Program-made: the position numbers and the translations under genes
Notes under the pieces: model-generated
Database searches by the model: none
What the model was told of the DNA's origin: nothing
The model's input: the letters and a program-made list of their open reading frames with translations, nothing else
Source: Planctomycetota bacterium
GTDB taxonomy: Bacteria; Planctomycetota; Planctomycetia; Isosphaerales; Isosphaeraceae
Assembly (NCBI GenBank): GCA_021818605.1
Contig: JAKAUH010000527.1
Location: 1 to 9,415 of the forward strand
Direction of reading: 5' to 3'
Length of the DNA stretch: 9,415 bases
Shown: in pieces, positions 1 to 6,707 of the stretch
Numbering within the stretch: position 1 is the stretch's first letter
How the letters are laid out: each line of letters starts with the position of its first letter

Positions 1-747
1 CCACTGGTTGGCCTCGGCCAGGAGGAGCGAGCCGGGATAGTGGGTGTCGACGAAGTCCCGCATCGTCTTGAGGAAGTCGTGGGTTTCGGGCAGGTTCTCG
101 CAGTTCGTTCCCTCGCGCTCGTACAGGTAGGGCACGGCGTCCACGCGGAAGCCGTCGATGCCGCGGTCGAGCCAGAAGGCCATGATGTCGAGCATCTCCT
201 TGTGGACGGCCGGGTTGTCGTAGTTCAGGTCGGGCTGGTGGCTGAAGAATCGGTGCCAGAAGTACTGCCGCGCGACCGGGTCCCAGGTCCAGTTGGACGT
301 CTCGGTGTCGCGGAAGATGATCCGGGTGCCCTTGTAGACCTGGTCCGTGTCGCTCCAGACGTAGTAGTTCCGCCTGGGCGAGTTGCGATCCCGCCGCGCC
401 TCCTGGAACCACGCGTGCTGGTCGGAGGTGTGATTGACGACGAGGTCGGCAATGATGCGGATGCCCCGATCGTGGGCGGCGCGCGTGAGCGTCTCGAAGT
501 CGGCGACGGTGCCGATGGTGGGGTGGATCTGGCGGAAGTCGGCGATGTCGTACCCGTCGTCCTTGAGCGGCGAGGCGTAGATGGGCATGAGCCAGAGGCA
601 GTCGACGCCCAGCTCCTGGAGGTAGTCCAGGCGGGACGTGAGGCCGATCAGGTCGCCGTCGCCGTCGCCGTTGGCGTCGTAGAAACCGCGGACGTAGACC
701 TCGTAGAAGACGGCGTCTTTGTACCAGAGGCTTTCGGTTCCCACCAT
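1..747 (-). CDS. treS: Trehalose synthase (maltose alpha-D-glucosyltransferase), N-terminal part, cut by window edge
   Basis: TreS is a GH13 enzyme that interconverts maltose and trehalose in the cytoplasm. The 249 visible residues begin with the TreS hallmark LWYKDAVFYEVYVRGF (7-22). Next come an Asp/Gly-rich loop, DANGDGDGD (24-32), at the usual GH13 calcium site, then DDGYDIADF (63-71) and GH13 region I DLVVNH (101-106). TreS-typical stretches ETSNWTWDP (149-157) and YLYEREGTNCENLPETH (207-223) follow. The catalytic nucleophile is D203 in GFRVDAV and the acid/base is E245 in LLAEANQW. The window ends just after it, so region IV, the C-terminal domains and any fused maltokinase are not visible. 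The ATG at 745-747 sits 24 bp after the cardiolipin synthase-like gene and in the same reading phase, so co-transcription is likely. No strong ribosome binding site is seen. Other GH13 glucosidases are possible, but the ETSNWTWD and EREGTNCENLPETH blocks favour TreS. Confidence 0.93.
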   Translation of the reverse strand, partial: MVGTESLWYKDAVFYEVYVRGFYDANGDGDGDLIGLTSRLDYLQELGVDCLWLMPIYASPLKDDGYDIADFRQIHPTIGTVADFETLTRAAHDRGIRIIADLVVNHTSDQHAWFQEARRDRNSPRRNYYVWSDTDQVYKGTRIIFRDTETSNWTWDPVARQYFWHRFFSHQPDLNYDNPAVHKEMLDIMAFWLDRGIDGFRVDAVPYLYEREGTNCENLPETHDFLKTMRDFVDTHYPGSLLLAEANQW

Positions 748-771
748 GGTATTGATCCGGATCCAGGGGAA

Positions 772-2184
772 TCAGAGCAGGGGCGACAGCAGGCGAACGA
801 CGTTCTCGGCCAGCTCGCGGGGCCAGGAGGGCGTGGGCAGTTCGCGCAGGGCGTGGGCCATCAGCCCGCGCGCCCAGGCGGCGACGCGCTCGACCTCGCG
901 CGGCGTCCAGACGAACAGCGAGACCTCGTAGTTGAGGAACAGGCTGCGCATGTCCATGTTGGCGGACCCGATCACGGCGACCTGGTCGTCGAAGAGGACG
1001 ACCTTGGCGTGGAGCATGTCGGGACCGTACAGCAGCACCTTGCCCCCGGCGTTGTGCACGTCGCGCAGGTAGCTGGCGCGCGCCAGGTCGGCCGTGGGGT
1101 GGTTCGACCGCGCCGGTACGATCAGGCGGACGTCCACGCCGCGGCGCGCCGCCAGGCTCAACGCCCGGGCGAGCATCTCGTCGGGGACGAAGTACGGCGT
1201 GACGATCCAGATCCGCGTCTTGGCGCCGAAGATCAGGGCGAGGAGCGATTCATAAAGCGGCTCGCCGGGCACATCGGGGCCGCTGGCGACGAGCTGCGCC
1301 ATGGTGGGTTCTCCGGACGGCGCGAGCGGGGCGACGCTGTTACCCGGGGCTGGGCGCGGGCCCGAACCGGTGGCGAATCGCCAGTCCGAGTCGAACAGCG
1401 CCTCGAGATCGGCGACGATCGGGCCCGCGACGATGGCGGCGACGTCGCGCCAGAGCGGCCGGGATCCCGGCGGCGCGATGGAGGGCCAGCCCAGGTTCAT
1501 CCCGCCCGTCAGGCAGATGCGGCCATCGATCACGATGAGCTTCCGGTGGTTCCTCAGGTTGGTCCGTCCGCGGAACGGAACATGCAGCACGGGCATGAAG
1601 AAAGCAACCTGCGCGCCGGCCTCGGTGAGCGGATCCAGATTGCGCCGGCGCAGACGCCACGATCCAAGGTCGTCGATCAGCAGCCGGACCGTGACCCCCT
1701 CCCTGGTGCGCTGGATCAGCCGGTCGATGATCGCCCGGCTCCCCTCGTCCCAGCCGAGAATGTAGGTGGTGATGTGGATCGTCGACCTCGCCTCGTCGAT
1801 CATCGCCATGATCCGGCGATAGGCGTCGGTCCCGCTCGTGACCAACTCGAACCCGTTCCCGTCGCGCGCCGGCGGGACTCCGTACGAGGCGAGCAGCCGC
1901 TCGGTCCCCGTCGCGCTCGACCGCGGGCCGATCGCGTGCGGCTCGCCGTAGACGCTCTGCTTGCGCCGGGCCATCGGGATCATCTTGCGGCCGCCGAAGA
2001 TCAGGTACAGCGGCACGCCCACGTAAGGGCTCAGCAGGATCACCAGCAGCCACGCGATGGTGCTGCTGGGCGAACGCTTCTCCCTCAGGAGGTTCGCCAG
2101 GAACACCAGCGCCAGCAGGAACCCAAGGTGGGTGAGCAGCTCCGACGAGATCCAGTAGTAGCTTTGCTGAACCCAGTCAGTCAC
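772..2184 (-). CDS. cls: Cardiolipin synthase-like phospholipase D family membrane protein
   Basis: This protein probably joins phosphatidylglycerol-type lipids into cardiolipin at the inner membrane. From the chosen start it has 470 residues. Two N-terminal membrane segments lie at about 16-33 and 42-64, forming the usual Cls N-terminal domain. Two phospholipase D HKD motifs follow: H213-x-K215-x4-D220 (in NHRKLIVID) and H392-x-K394-x4-D399 (in LHAKVVLFD). Each has a family-typical tail, TGGMNLG after the first and IGSANMDMRS after the second. Length and order match bacterial Cls of about 480 residues. I chose the GTG at 2182-2184 because GGGGAG lies 11 nt upstream and MTDWVQQ starts just before the first membrane helix, as in relatives. 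A GTG at 2250 would add 22 polar residues, with AAGGA 13 nt upstream. It lies between the FGE and treS genes. A lipid or nucleic-acid phosphodiesterase role cannot be excluded, but the membrane domain argues for Cls. Confidence 0.88.
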   Translation of the reverse strand: MTDWVQQSYYWISSELLTHLGFLLALVFLANLLREKRSPSSTIAWLLVILLSPYVGVPLYLIFGGRKMIPMARRKQSVYGEPHAIGPRSSATGTERLLASYGVPPARDGNGFELVTSGTDAYRRIMAMIDEARSTIHITTYILGWDEGSRAIIDRLIQRTREGVTVRLLIDDLGSWRLRRRNLDPLTEAGAQVAFFMPVLHVPFRGRTNLRNHRKLIVIDGRICLTGGMNLGWPSIAPPGSRPLWRDVAAIVAGPIVADLEALFDSDWRFATGSGPRPAPGNSVAPLAPSGEPTMAQLVASGPDVPGEPLYESLLALIFGAKTRIWIVTPYFVPDEMLARALSLAARRGVDVRLIVPARSNHPTADLARASYLRDVHNAGGKVLLYGPDMLHAKVVLFDDQVAVIGSANMDMRSLFLNYEVSLFVWTPREVERVAAWARGLMAHALRELPTPSWPRELAENVVRLLSPLL

Positions 2185-2373
2185 GTCCGGCTCGGCTCCC
2201 CAGCCCGGTCTCGTGGCGGTCCGACGAGGCATCATCGGTTTGATGAGCACATGGAGGGCAATGTCCTTGCCCAGGTACTCCGTGTGCGGTCGACGATCTT
2301 AACAGGCTGCCCGGAGTATCCAAGACGGACTGTGCGCTCGGCGGTCCGCGGACGAGTCGGGCGGGACCGCATG
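2185..2373. other. Intergenic region between FGE and cardiolipin synthase genes
   Basis: These 189 bp contain a weak minus-strand promoter candidate (2296-2323). A GC-only inverted repeat, GCGGTCC at 2341-2347 and GGACCGC at 2364-2370, lies just after the FGE stop codon. It has no T-run on either side, so it is at best a weak hairpin that might slow readthrough. The GTG at 2250 could extend the cardiolipin synthase frame into this region. I see no separate gene here. Confidence 0.45.
2296..2323 (-). promoter_or_regulatory. Possible sigma70-type promoter for cls-treS
   Basis: On the minus strand TTGGAT (2318-2323) and TAAGAT (2296-2301) are 16 bp apart. They match the TTGACA and TATAAT consensus at 3 and 4 positions of 6. 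The site lies in one of the few AT-richer pockets of the region, about 110 bp upstream of the preferred cls start. It would allow cls and treS to be expressed independently of the sulfatase/FGE pair. Match quality is low and nothing else confirms it. Confidence 0.25.
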
Positions 2374-3483
2374 CTATGGTTCGCGTGCGGGTCGGTCGGA
2401 CATCGCGCAGCGGAAGCCGACGTGCGATCCGGCGCTATCGACCGCGCCCTTGCCCCGGGCGCCGGGCAGATACCGGGTGCAGTACTGGTCGGTGCAGAGA
2501 AACGATCCGCCGCGCTGGACGCGCTTGGGGACGCCCGGCTCGTCGGGATCGTCGCTGGAGGGCGGACCCTTCGGATCATGGACCGGGCGGAGATCGTAGC
2601 CGGGCCGATACCAGTCGGAGCACCATTCCCAGGCGTTGCCGGCCATGTCGAACAGGCCGAATCCGTTGGCCGGGTACGACGCGACGGGCGCGGTCCGCTC
2701 ATGGCCGTCGTCGGGTGTGTTGCTGTCGGGGAAATGCCCCTGCCAGATGTTGGCGGCCCATCGGCCGCCGGGCTTCCACTCGTCGCCCCAGACATAAGGG
2801 GCCTGCTCGCGGCCGCCGCGGGCGGCGTATTCCCACTCGGCCTCGGTGGGGAGCCGCTTGCCGGCCCAGTGGGCGTAGGCGACCGCGTCGTCCCAGCAGA
2901 CCTGCACGACCGGGTGATCGTCCTTTTCCTCGATCGAGCTGTCCGGGCCCTCGGGATGCCGCCAGTTCGCGCCGGGGACATACCGCCACCAGGCCAGCGG
3001 ATTGTTGAGCGAGACCTCGCCCACCGGCGGCGTGAAGACCAGGGAGCCGGGGACAAGCTTCTCGCGCGGGACGCCCGGGAAATCCTCGGGATCGAGCGGC
3101 CGCTCGGCCACGGTGAGATAACCCGTCGCCTTGACGAACCGGGCAAACTGGCGATTCGTCACCTCGGTCCGATCCAGCCAGAAGCCGTCGAGCGTCACCG
3201 GGTGAACGGGCCCGGCGTCGGCCATGCCCGCGTCGTTCGAGCCCATCAGGAACGTGCCGCCGGGAATCCAGACCATCCCCTCGGGCGCCTCGCCCGGCGG
3301 CGGGGCGTTCCGGGCGCCCTCGGCCCGGGACGAGCCCGACGCGGGCAGCTCGCCGCTGGATGTCGCGACGCCGCGGTCGCAGCCAGCGAGCGCGGCAGCC
3401 GCGACAAACACGAGCATCGAGCCGAGCCGCCTGGCGTCAGGCGGCCGTCGTCCGGTCTGGGTCGTCGCGATGAACATCGGCAT
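2374..3483 (-). CDS. Formylglycine-generating enzyme (SUMF1/FGE family), predicted lipoprotein
   Basis: FGE oxidises the active-site cysteine of type I sulfatases to C-alpha-formylglycine. The 369-residue protein has a basic N-terminus, a short hydrophobic stretch (about 23-34) and a lipobox LAGC with lipidated Cys at 35, followed by Asp36. The FGE-sulfatase domain spans about 67-362: GMVWIPGGTFLMGS (69-82), GFWLDRTEVTN (100-110), GKRLPTEAEWEYAARGG (208-224), GNAWEWCSDWY (282-292) and GFRCA (356-360). The redox pair of true FGEs is present as C330 and C335 in GGSFLCTDQYC; many SUMF1-fold proteins lack it. PKGPPSS (304-310) also matches characterised FGEs. It starts 18 bp after the sulfatase stop, so both are probably on one message. 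GAGAGAG overlapping that stop lies 13 nt before the ATG; a second ATG lies two codons in. The sequence shows a real FGE; that the adjacent sulfatase is its substrate is inferred. Confidence 0.93.
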   Translation of the reverse strand: MPMFIATTQTGRRPPDARRLGSMLVFVAAAALAGCDRGVATSSGELPASGSSRAEGARNAPPPGEAPEGMVWIPGGTFLMGSNDAGMADAGPVHPVTLDGFWLDRTEVTNRQFARFVKATGYLTVAERPLDPEDFPGVPREKLVPGSLVFTPPVGEVSLNNPLAWWRYVPGANWRHPEGPDSSIEEKDDHPVVQVCWDDAVAYAHWAGKRLPTEAEWEYAARGGREQAPYVWGDEWKPGGRWAANIWQGHFPDSNTPDDGHERTAPVASYPANGFGLFDMAGNAWEWCSDWYRPGYDLRPVHDPKGPPSSDDPDEPGVPKRVQRGGSFLCTDQYCTRYLPGARGKGAVDSAGSHVGFRCAMSDRPAREP

Positions 3484-3501
3484 GAGTTTTTCGGTTCTCT
3501 C

Positions 3502-5283
3502 TCACGGCCTGTCGGCGAGTCGGTGGATCGTCACGTCGAGCGGCCCGGCTGTGTTGCGATTCCCCTCGACCCAGGTCTCCAGCCGGCCGGGACCCGCCGG
3601 CCACTCGACGTCGGTGAACGTGCAGGCCGTCGCGCCCGGCTCCAGCGACATCGTACGCTCGAACTTGCCGAGCTTCACGTGCGCGATCGTCGCGAACCGG
3701 CGGGGCGCCAGGCGGAGGTCGACGCGGTAGCGACCTGTGCAGACGACCTGGATTTCCCAGTATCCCAGGTCGTTCACCTTCCAGCCGGCGCGGGGACCGC
3801 GCCAGTCCTGACGGGTGAGGATGGTCGGATTCTCGAGCGGTCCGCCGACGTCGATTCGGACCGGGTCGAAGCCGCGCGCGGTGACATCCTTGAACCAGTC
3901 GGTGTACTCGGCGTACATGCGGTCGACCCGGTCGTGCTTCTCGGCGGCGATGTTGTGTTCCTCGTACGGGTCGGCCTCGAGGTCATACAGCTCGAGCGGC
4001 GGGAGCTTCGTACCGGGCGGCGGCGATTCGCGGCGCAGGAGCTTGTAGCGCTGGGTGCGGGCGCCGAAGGCGCGACCGAGTACGGGGGCGTCGCCGCGGT
4101 GCCACTGGAAGAAGAGAACACGGTCGGGCCACACGACGTTCGGGTCGCCGCGGAGCAGCGGCATCAGGCTCTTGCCGTCGATCCTGAGACCGGCCGGCAG
4201 GGGTACGCCGCAGGCGTCGAGCAGGGTGGGGAAGACGTCGATGTGTGCCGCGAGGCGGTCCACGACCCGTCCAGGCGCCAGGTGGCCGGGCCATCGGACG
4301 AGGAACGGCACGCGGAGGCCGCCGTCGTAGGTCGAGCCCTTCGCGCCGCGGAGGCCGCCGTTGAACCGGAACCTCTGCGGGCCGTTGTCGCTCAGGAAGA
4401 TGACGATCGTGTCGCGGGCGATGCCGCGGTCGTCGAGCGCTCTGAGCAGCCGGCCGACGTTGGTGTCGATGTTCGTAATCATCGCGTAAACTCGAGCAAT
4501 GTCCTTGACCGGGCTGCGGGCGGTCTCGGGGATCGGGTGGCCCAGTTGCGGGAATGCCGAGGCCGAAAGGTCGACGTCCTTGTAGCTCGCGAGCTCGGCC
4601 GCCGGCGCCTCGAGCGGTTCGTGCGGGCAGTTGAAGGCCAGGTACGTGAAGAACGGCCGGTCCTCGCTGGCCTTGATGAAGTCGATGGCGGCGGTGGTGT
4701 AGATGTCACTGCAATAGCCCTGGAACTTGCGGGGCTGGCCGTTGTCCTGGAGGATCGGGTCGAGGTAGTGCTCGCCGCCGGGCGGATCCGGCGGCTGGCC
4801 GATCCCGCCGCCCTTGATGACGAGCTCGCGCTGGAAACCCTGGTCGATCGGGCGCATGGGCACATCATCGCCCAGGTGCCACTTGCCGAAGATCCCGGTG
4901 CGGTAGCCGGCCGGCCCCAGCACCTCGGCGAGGGTCGTCTCGTCGGGGCGCATCATCGATCGGCCGAGGTAGGTGTCGACGACGCCGGTGCGGTAGTTGT
5001 ACCGGCCGGTGAGCAGGCTCGACCTGGTGGGCGAGCAGACGGGCGAGACGCAGAAGTTCGCCAAGCGGACGCTCTCGCGGGCCAGCCGGTCGAGGTTGGG
5101 CGTCCGGATCTGGGGGTTGCCGTGGAAGCCGACGTCGCCATAGCCCTGGTCGTCCGTCATGATGAGCACGATGTTGGGCCGCCGGCTTTCCGCCTGGGCC
5201 CCAAGCGTGGGACCGAGAGGGAGGGCCAGGGCCGCGAAGATCGCCGCCGCGAGAAACCGTCGTTGGGGTCTACCGCCGAGCAC
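3502..5283 (-). CDS. Secreted Cys-type sulfatase (arylsulfatase A family)
   Basis: A type I sulfatase that hydrolyses sulfate esters, probably on a sulfated polysaccharide outside the cytoplasm. The 593 residues begin with an export signal: RR at 8-9, hydrophobic core about 10-28, likely cleavage after AQA (29-31). RPNIVLIMTDDQGYGD (35-50) supplies metal ligands D44 and D45. The signature CSPTRSSLLTG (83-93) has C83, to be converted to formylglycine, and R87. Further family motifs are GKWHLG (133-138), H221, SDNG (298-301, with D299 and N300), K315, and ELYDLEADPYEEHN (431-444). A beta-rich C-terminal module spans about 487-593. The start is the GTG at 5281-5283, because AGGAGG lies 7 nt upstream and the signal peptide begins right there. 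An overlapping ATG in the spacer runs into a stop after six codons. The exact substrate cannot be read from the sequence. The FGE gene follows after 18 bp. Confidence 0.95.
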   Translation of the reverse strand: MLGGRPQRRFLAAAIFAALALPLGPTLGAQAESRRPNIVLIMTDDQGYGDVGFHGNPQIRTPNLDRLARESVRLANFCVSPVCSPTRSSLLTGRYNYRTGVVDTYLGRSMMRPDETTLAEVLGPAGYRTGIFGKWHLGDDVPMRPIDQGFQRELVIKGGGIGQPPDPPGGEHYLDPILQDNGQPRKFQGYCSDIYTTAAIDFIKASEDRPFFTYLAFNCPHEPLEAPAAELASYKDVDLSASAFPQLGHPIPETARSPVKDIARVYAMITNIDTNVGRLLRALDDRGIARDTIVIFLSDNGPQRFRFNGGLRGAKGSTYDGGLRVPFLVRWPGHLAPGRVVDRLAAHIDVFPTLLDACGVPLPAGLRIDGKSLMPLLRGDPNVVWPDRVLFFQWHRGDAPVLGRAFGARTQRYKLLRRESPPPGTKLPPLELYDLEADPYEEHNIAAEKHDRVDRMYAEYTDWFKDVTARGFDPVRIDVGGPLENPTILTRQDWRGPRAGWKVNDLGYWEIQVVCTGRYRVDLRLAPRRFATIAHVKLGKFERTMSLEPGATACTFTDVEWPAGPGRLETWVEGNRNTAGPLDVTIHRLADRP

Positions 5284-5290
5284 GTTGCAT

Positions 5291-5296
5291 CCTCCT
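5291..5296 (-). promoter_or_regulatory. Shine-Dalgarno site of the sulfatase gene
   Basis: AGGAGG on the minus strand, 7 nt before a GTG. This strong site fixes the sulfatase start at 5283. Upstream start codons in the same frame would put a long, low-quality extension before the signal peptide. Confidence 0.75.
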
Positions 5297-5350
5297 CGGT
5301 CGCGAGGGCCGGCCGCGCCGCTCGGTGCGGCAAGGCATCGGGCCGGTCGT

Positions 5351-5410
5351 CCGATTGGTTCATTATCGGCGAGGGATGGCGCGTCATGCCAGACCTCGGC
5401 CGGGGAGGTC
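5351..5410 (-). promoter_or_regulatory. Possible promoter/operator region of the sulfatase-FGE pair
   Basis: Within the 210-bp divergent spacer (5284-5493), GATAAT occurs on the minus strand at 5362-5367, matching TATAAT at five of six positions. It lies about 80 bp before the sulfatase GTG. The -35 position (about 5385-5390, GGCATG) is poor. Directly upstream is a perfect inverted repeat, GACCTC at 5392-5397 and GAGGTC at 5405-5410 with a 7-bp centre, placed where an activator or repressor dimer could sit. CCAATCGG on the minus strand at 5351-5358 lies near the predicted transcription start. A second copy is on the plus strand at 5473-5480, 13 bp before the GTPase start. All of this is pattern reading; a role in regulation is inferred. 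Confidence 0.3.
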
Positions 5411-5493
5411 CGTCCTGGTCGCCCGCGGCTAGGATGATGGTTGCGGGCCGGCGACGGACGACGGCCCGAGGTCCAATCGGGGGCGAGGGGCGG

Positions 5494-6666
5494 ATGGATG
5501 TCCAGGTCGCGGTGGTGACGGGGTCGGGGCGTGGGGCCGTGGCCGTTGTCCGCGTGTGGGGACCTGGCGCGGGAGCGGTCGCCGACGCCGTGTTCCGCCC
5601 CGTTCGCGGCGGCTCGCTGCTCGAGACGCCAGTCGGGCGGCTCCGGCTCGGCCGGGCGGGCGCCGGCCTCGGCGACGAGGTGGTGGCCGTGCGCCTCGAT
5701 GACGGCGGCGGGCCGGTCGCCGAATTGCAATGCCACGGCGGCGTCGCGGCCGTCGAATCGGTCGTCGAGGCGCTGGTGCAGGCCGGGGCCCGGCGCGTCG
5801 ATCAGACCGTCGATCTTTTACCGCCGGGCGGCGATCGAATCGAGGCCGACGCGATGGCCGACCTCGCCCGCGCACCGACCTTGCGATCGGCCGAGATCCT
5901 GCTGGAACAGGCCCGTGGCGCGCTGAGACGCGAGCTGGGGGGGATTTCGTGTCGGGAGAGCGCTGGGTCGGACATCTCGGCCCGGCTCGCGGCGATCGCT
6001 GCGCTGGCTGCGCGGGGCGCGATCGGGACGCGGCTGCTCTCGGGCTGGAAGGTCGTGATCGCGGGGCGGCCTAACGTCGGCAAGAGCCGGCTGTTCAACG
6101 GGCTCGCGGGTTTTGATCGCTCGATCGTCCATCCGATGCCCGGCGTGACCCGCGATGTCGTGACATTCCGGACCGCCGTCGCGGGGTGGCCGGTCGAGCT
6201 GTGCGACACGGCCGGCCAGTGCGAGACGGACGACCCGATCGAGGCTCTCGGCATCGACCGTGCCCGCCGCGAGTCGGGGATCGCCGACCTGATGGTCCTC
6301 GTGCTCGACCGCTCCAGGCCGCTCGCGCCGGCCGACCGTCGTCTGCTGGCGGCTCCGACGACGATCCCCCGGCTGATCGTCGCGAACAAGAGCGACCTGG
6401 CCGTCGCCTGGCCCCTCGGCGAGATCGACGAGGCCAGCGCGGGCGTGCTGACCGTCTCGGCGGAGACGGGCGAGGGACTCGATCCCCTGATCGCCGCGAT
6501 CGGGGATCGCCTGGTGCCCGATCCGCCCGCGACGGGGGCCGGCGTCCCGTTCCGGCACGAGCACCTGGAGATCCTGGCGCGGGCCGGCAAGAGGCTGGAG
6601 GCCGGCGATGTCGCCGGGTTGAATCGGGCGCTCGAGGACCTGCTGGGGAAAGCGAGGTCGCGATGA
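5494..6666 (+). CDS. MnmE/TrmE-like GTPase, reduced, lacking the C-terminal CIGK motif
   Basis: True MnmE works with MnmG on wobble-uridine modification of tRNA. This 390-residue relative (usual length about 450) keeps the N-terminal fold: GRGAVAVVRVWGP (12-24) and AELQCHGG (76-83). Its G domain has G1 GRPNVGKS (191-198, N194 at the potassium-ligand position of E. coli MnmE), G2 PGVTRD (216-221), G3 DTAG (238-241), G4 NKSD (298-301) and G5 SAETGEG (332-338). E250 aligns with catalytic E282 of E. coli MnmE. The PGEFT-RAF-NGK segment and the DFPEE-type helix segment are missing or shortened. The protein ends in LLGKARSR without CIGK, whose Cys is needed for tRNA modification. G2 reads GVTRD instead of GTTRD. 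The ATG at 5494 follows GAGGGG and places the N-terminus where MnmE starts. It is probably a diverged paralogue whose role cannot be told from the sequence. Confidence 0.88.
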   Translation: MDVQVAVVTGSGRGAVAVVRVWGPGAGAVADAVFRPVRGGSLLETPVGRLRLGRAGAGLGDEVVAVRLDDGGGPVAELQCHGGVAAVESVVEALVQAGARRVDQTVDLLPPGGDRIEADAMADLARAPTLRSAEILLEQARGALRRELGGISCRESAGSDISARLAAIAALAARGAIGTRLLSGWKVVIAGRPNVGKSRLFNGLAGFDRSIVHPMPGVTRDVVTFRTAVAGWPVELCDTAGQCETDDPIEALGIDRARRESGIADLMVLVLDRSRPLAPADRRLLAAPTTIPRLIVANKSDLAVAWPLGEIDEASAGVLTVSAETGEGLDPLIAAIGDRLVPDPPATGAGVPFRHEHLEILARAGKRLEAGDVAGLNRALEDLLGKARSR

Positions 6667-6707
6667 GCGAGGTGCCAGGAGCCGGTCAACAGACACAGCG
6701 CGGATCG

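Noticed and set aside
652..669. Three tandem copies of GTCGCC as a possible slippage or phase-variation repeat
   Set aside because: It encodes the alternating Gly-Asp calcium-site loop of trehalose synthase. The unit is a multiple of three, and three copies are too few to suggest slippage.
5317..5331. Small hairpin GCCGC-TCGGT-GCGGC in the sulfatase leader as a riboswitch or attenuator
   Set aside because: A 5-bp GC stem is expected by chance at this base composition. No conserved riboswitch core or alternative stem is visible.
40..5493. A very long plus-strand open frame running into the GTPase gene, which could be read as the N-terminus of a giant protein
   Set aside because: Its translation shows no family motif until the GTPase start at 5494. 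It lies codon-on-codon opposite four well-identified minus-strand genes, and its openness follows from their codon usage.
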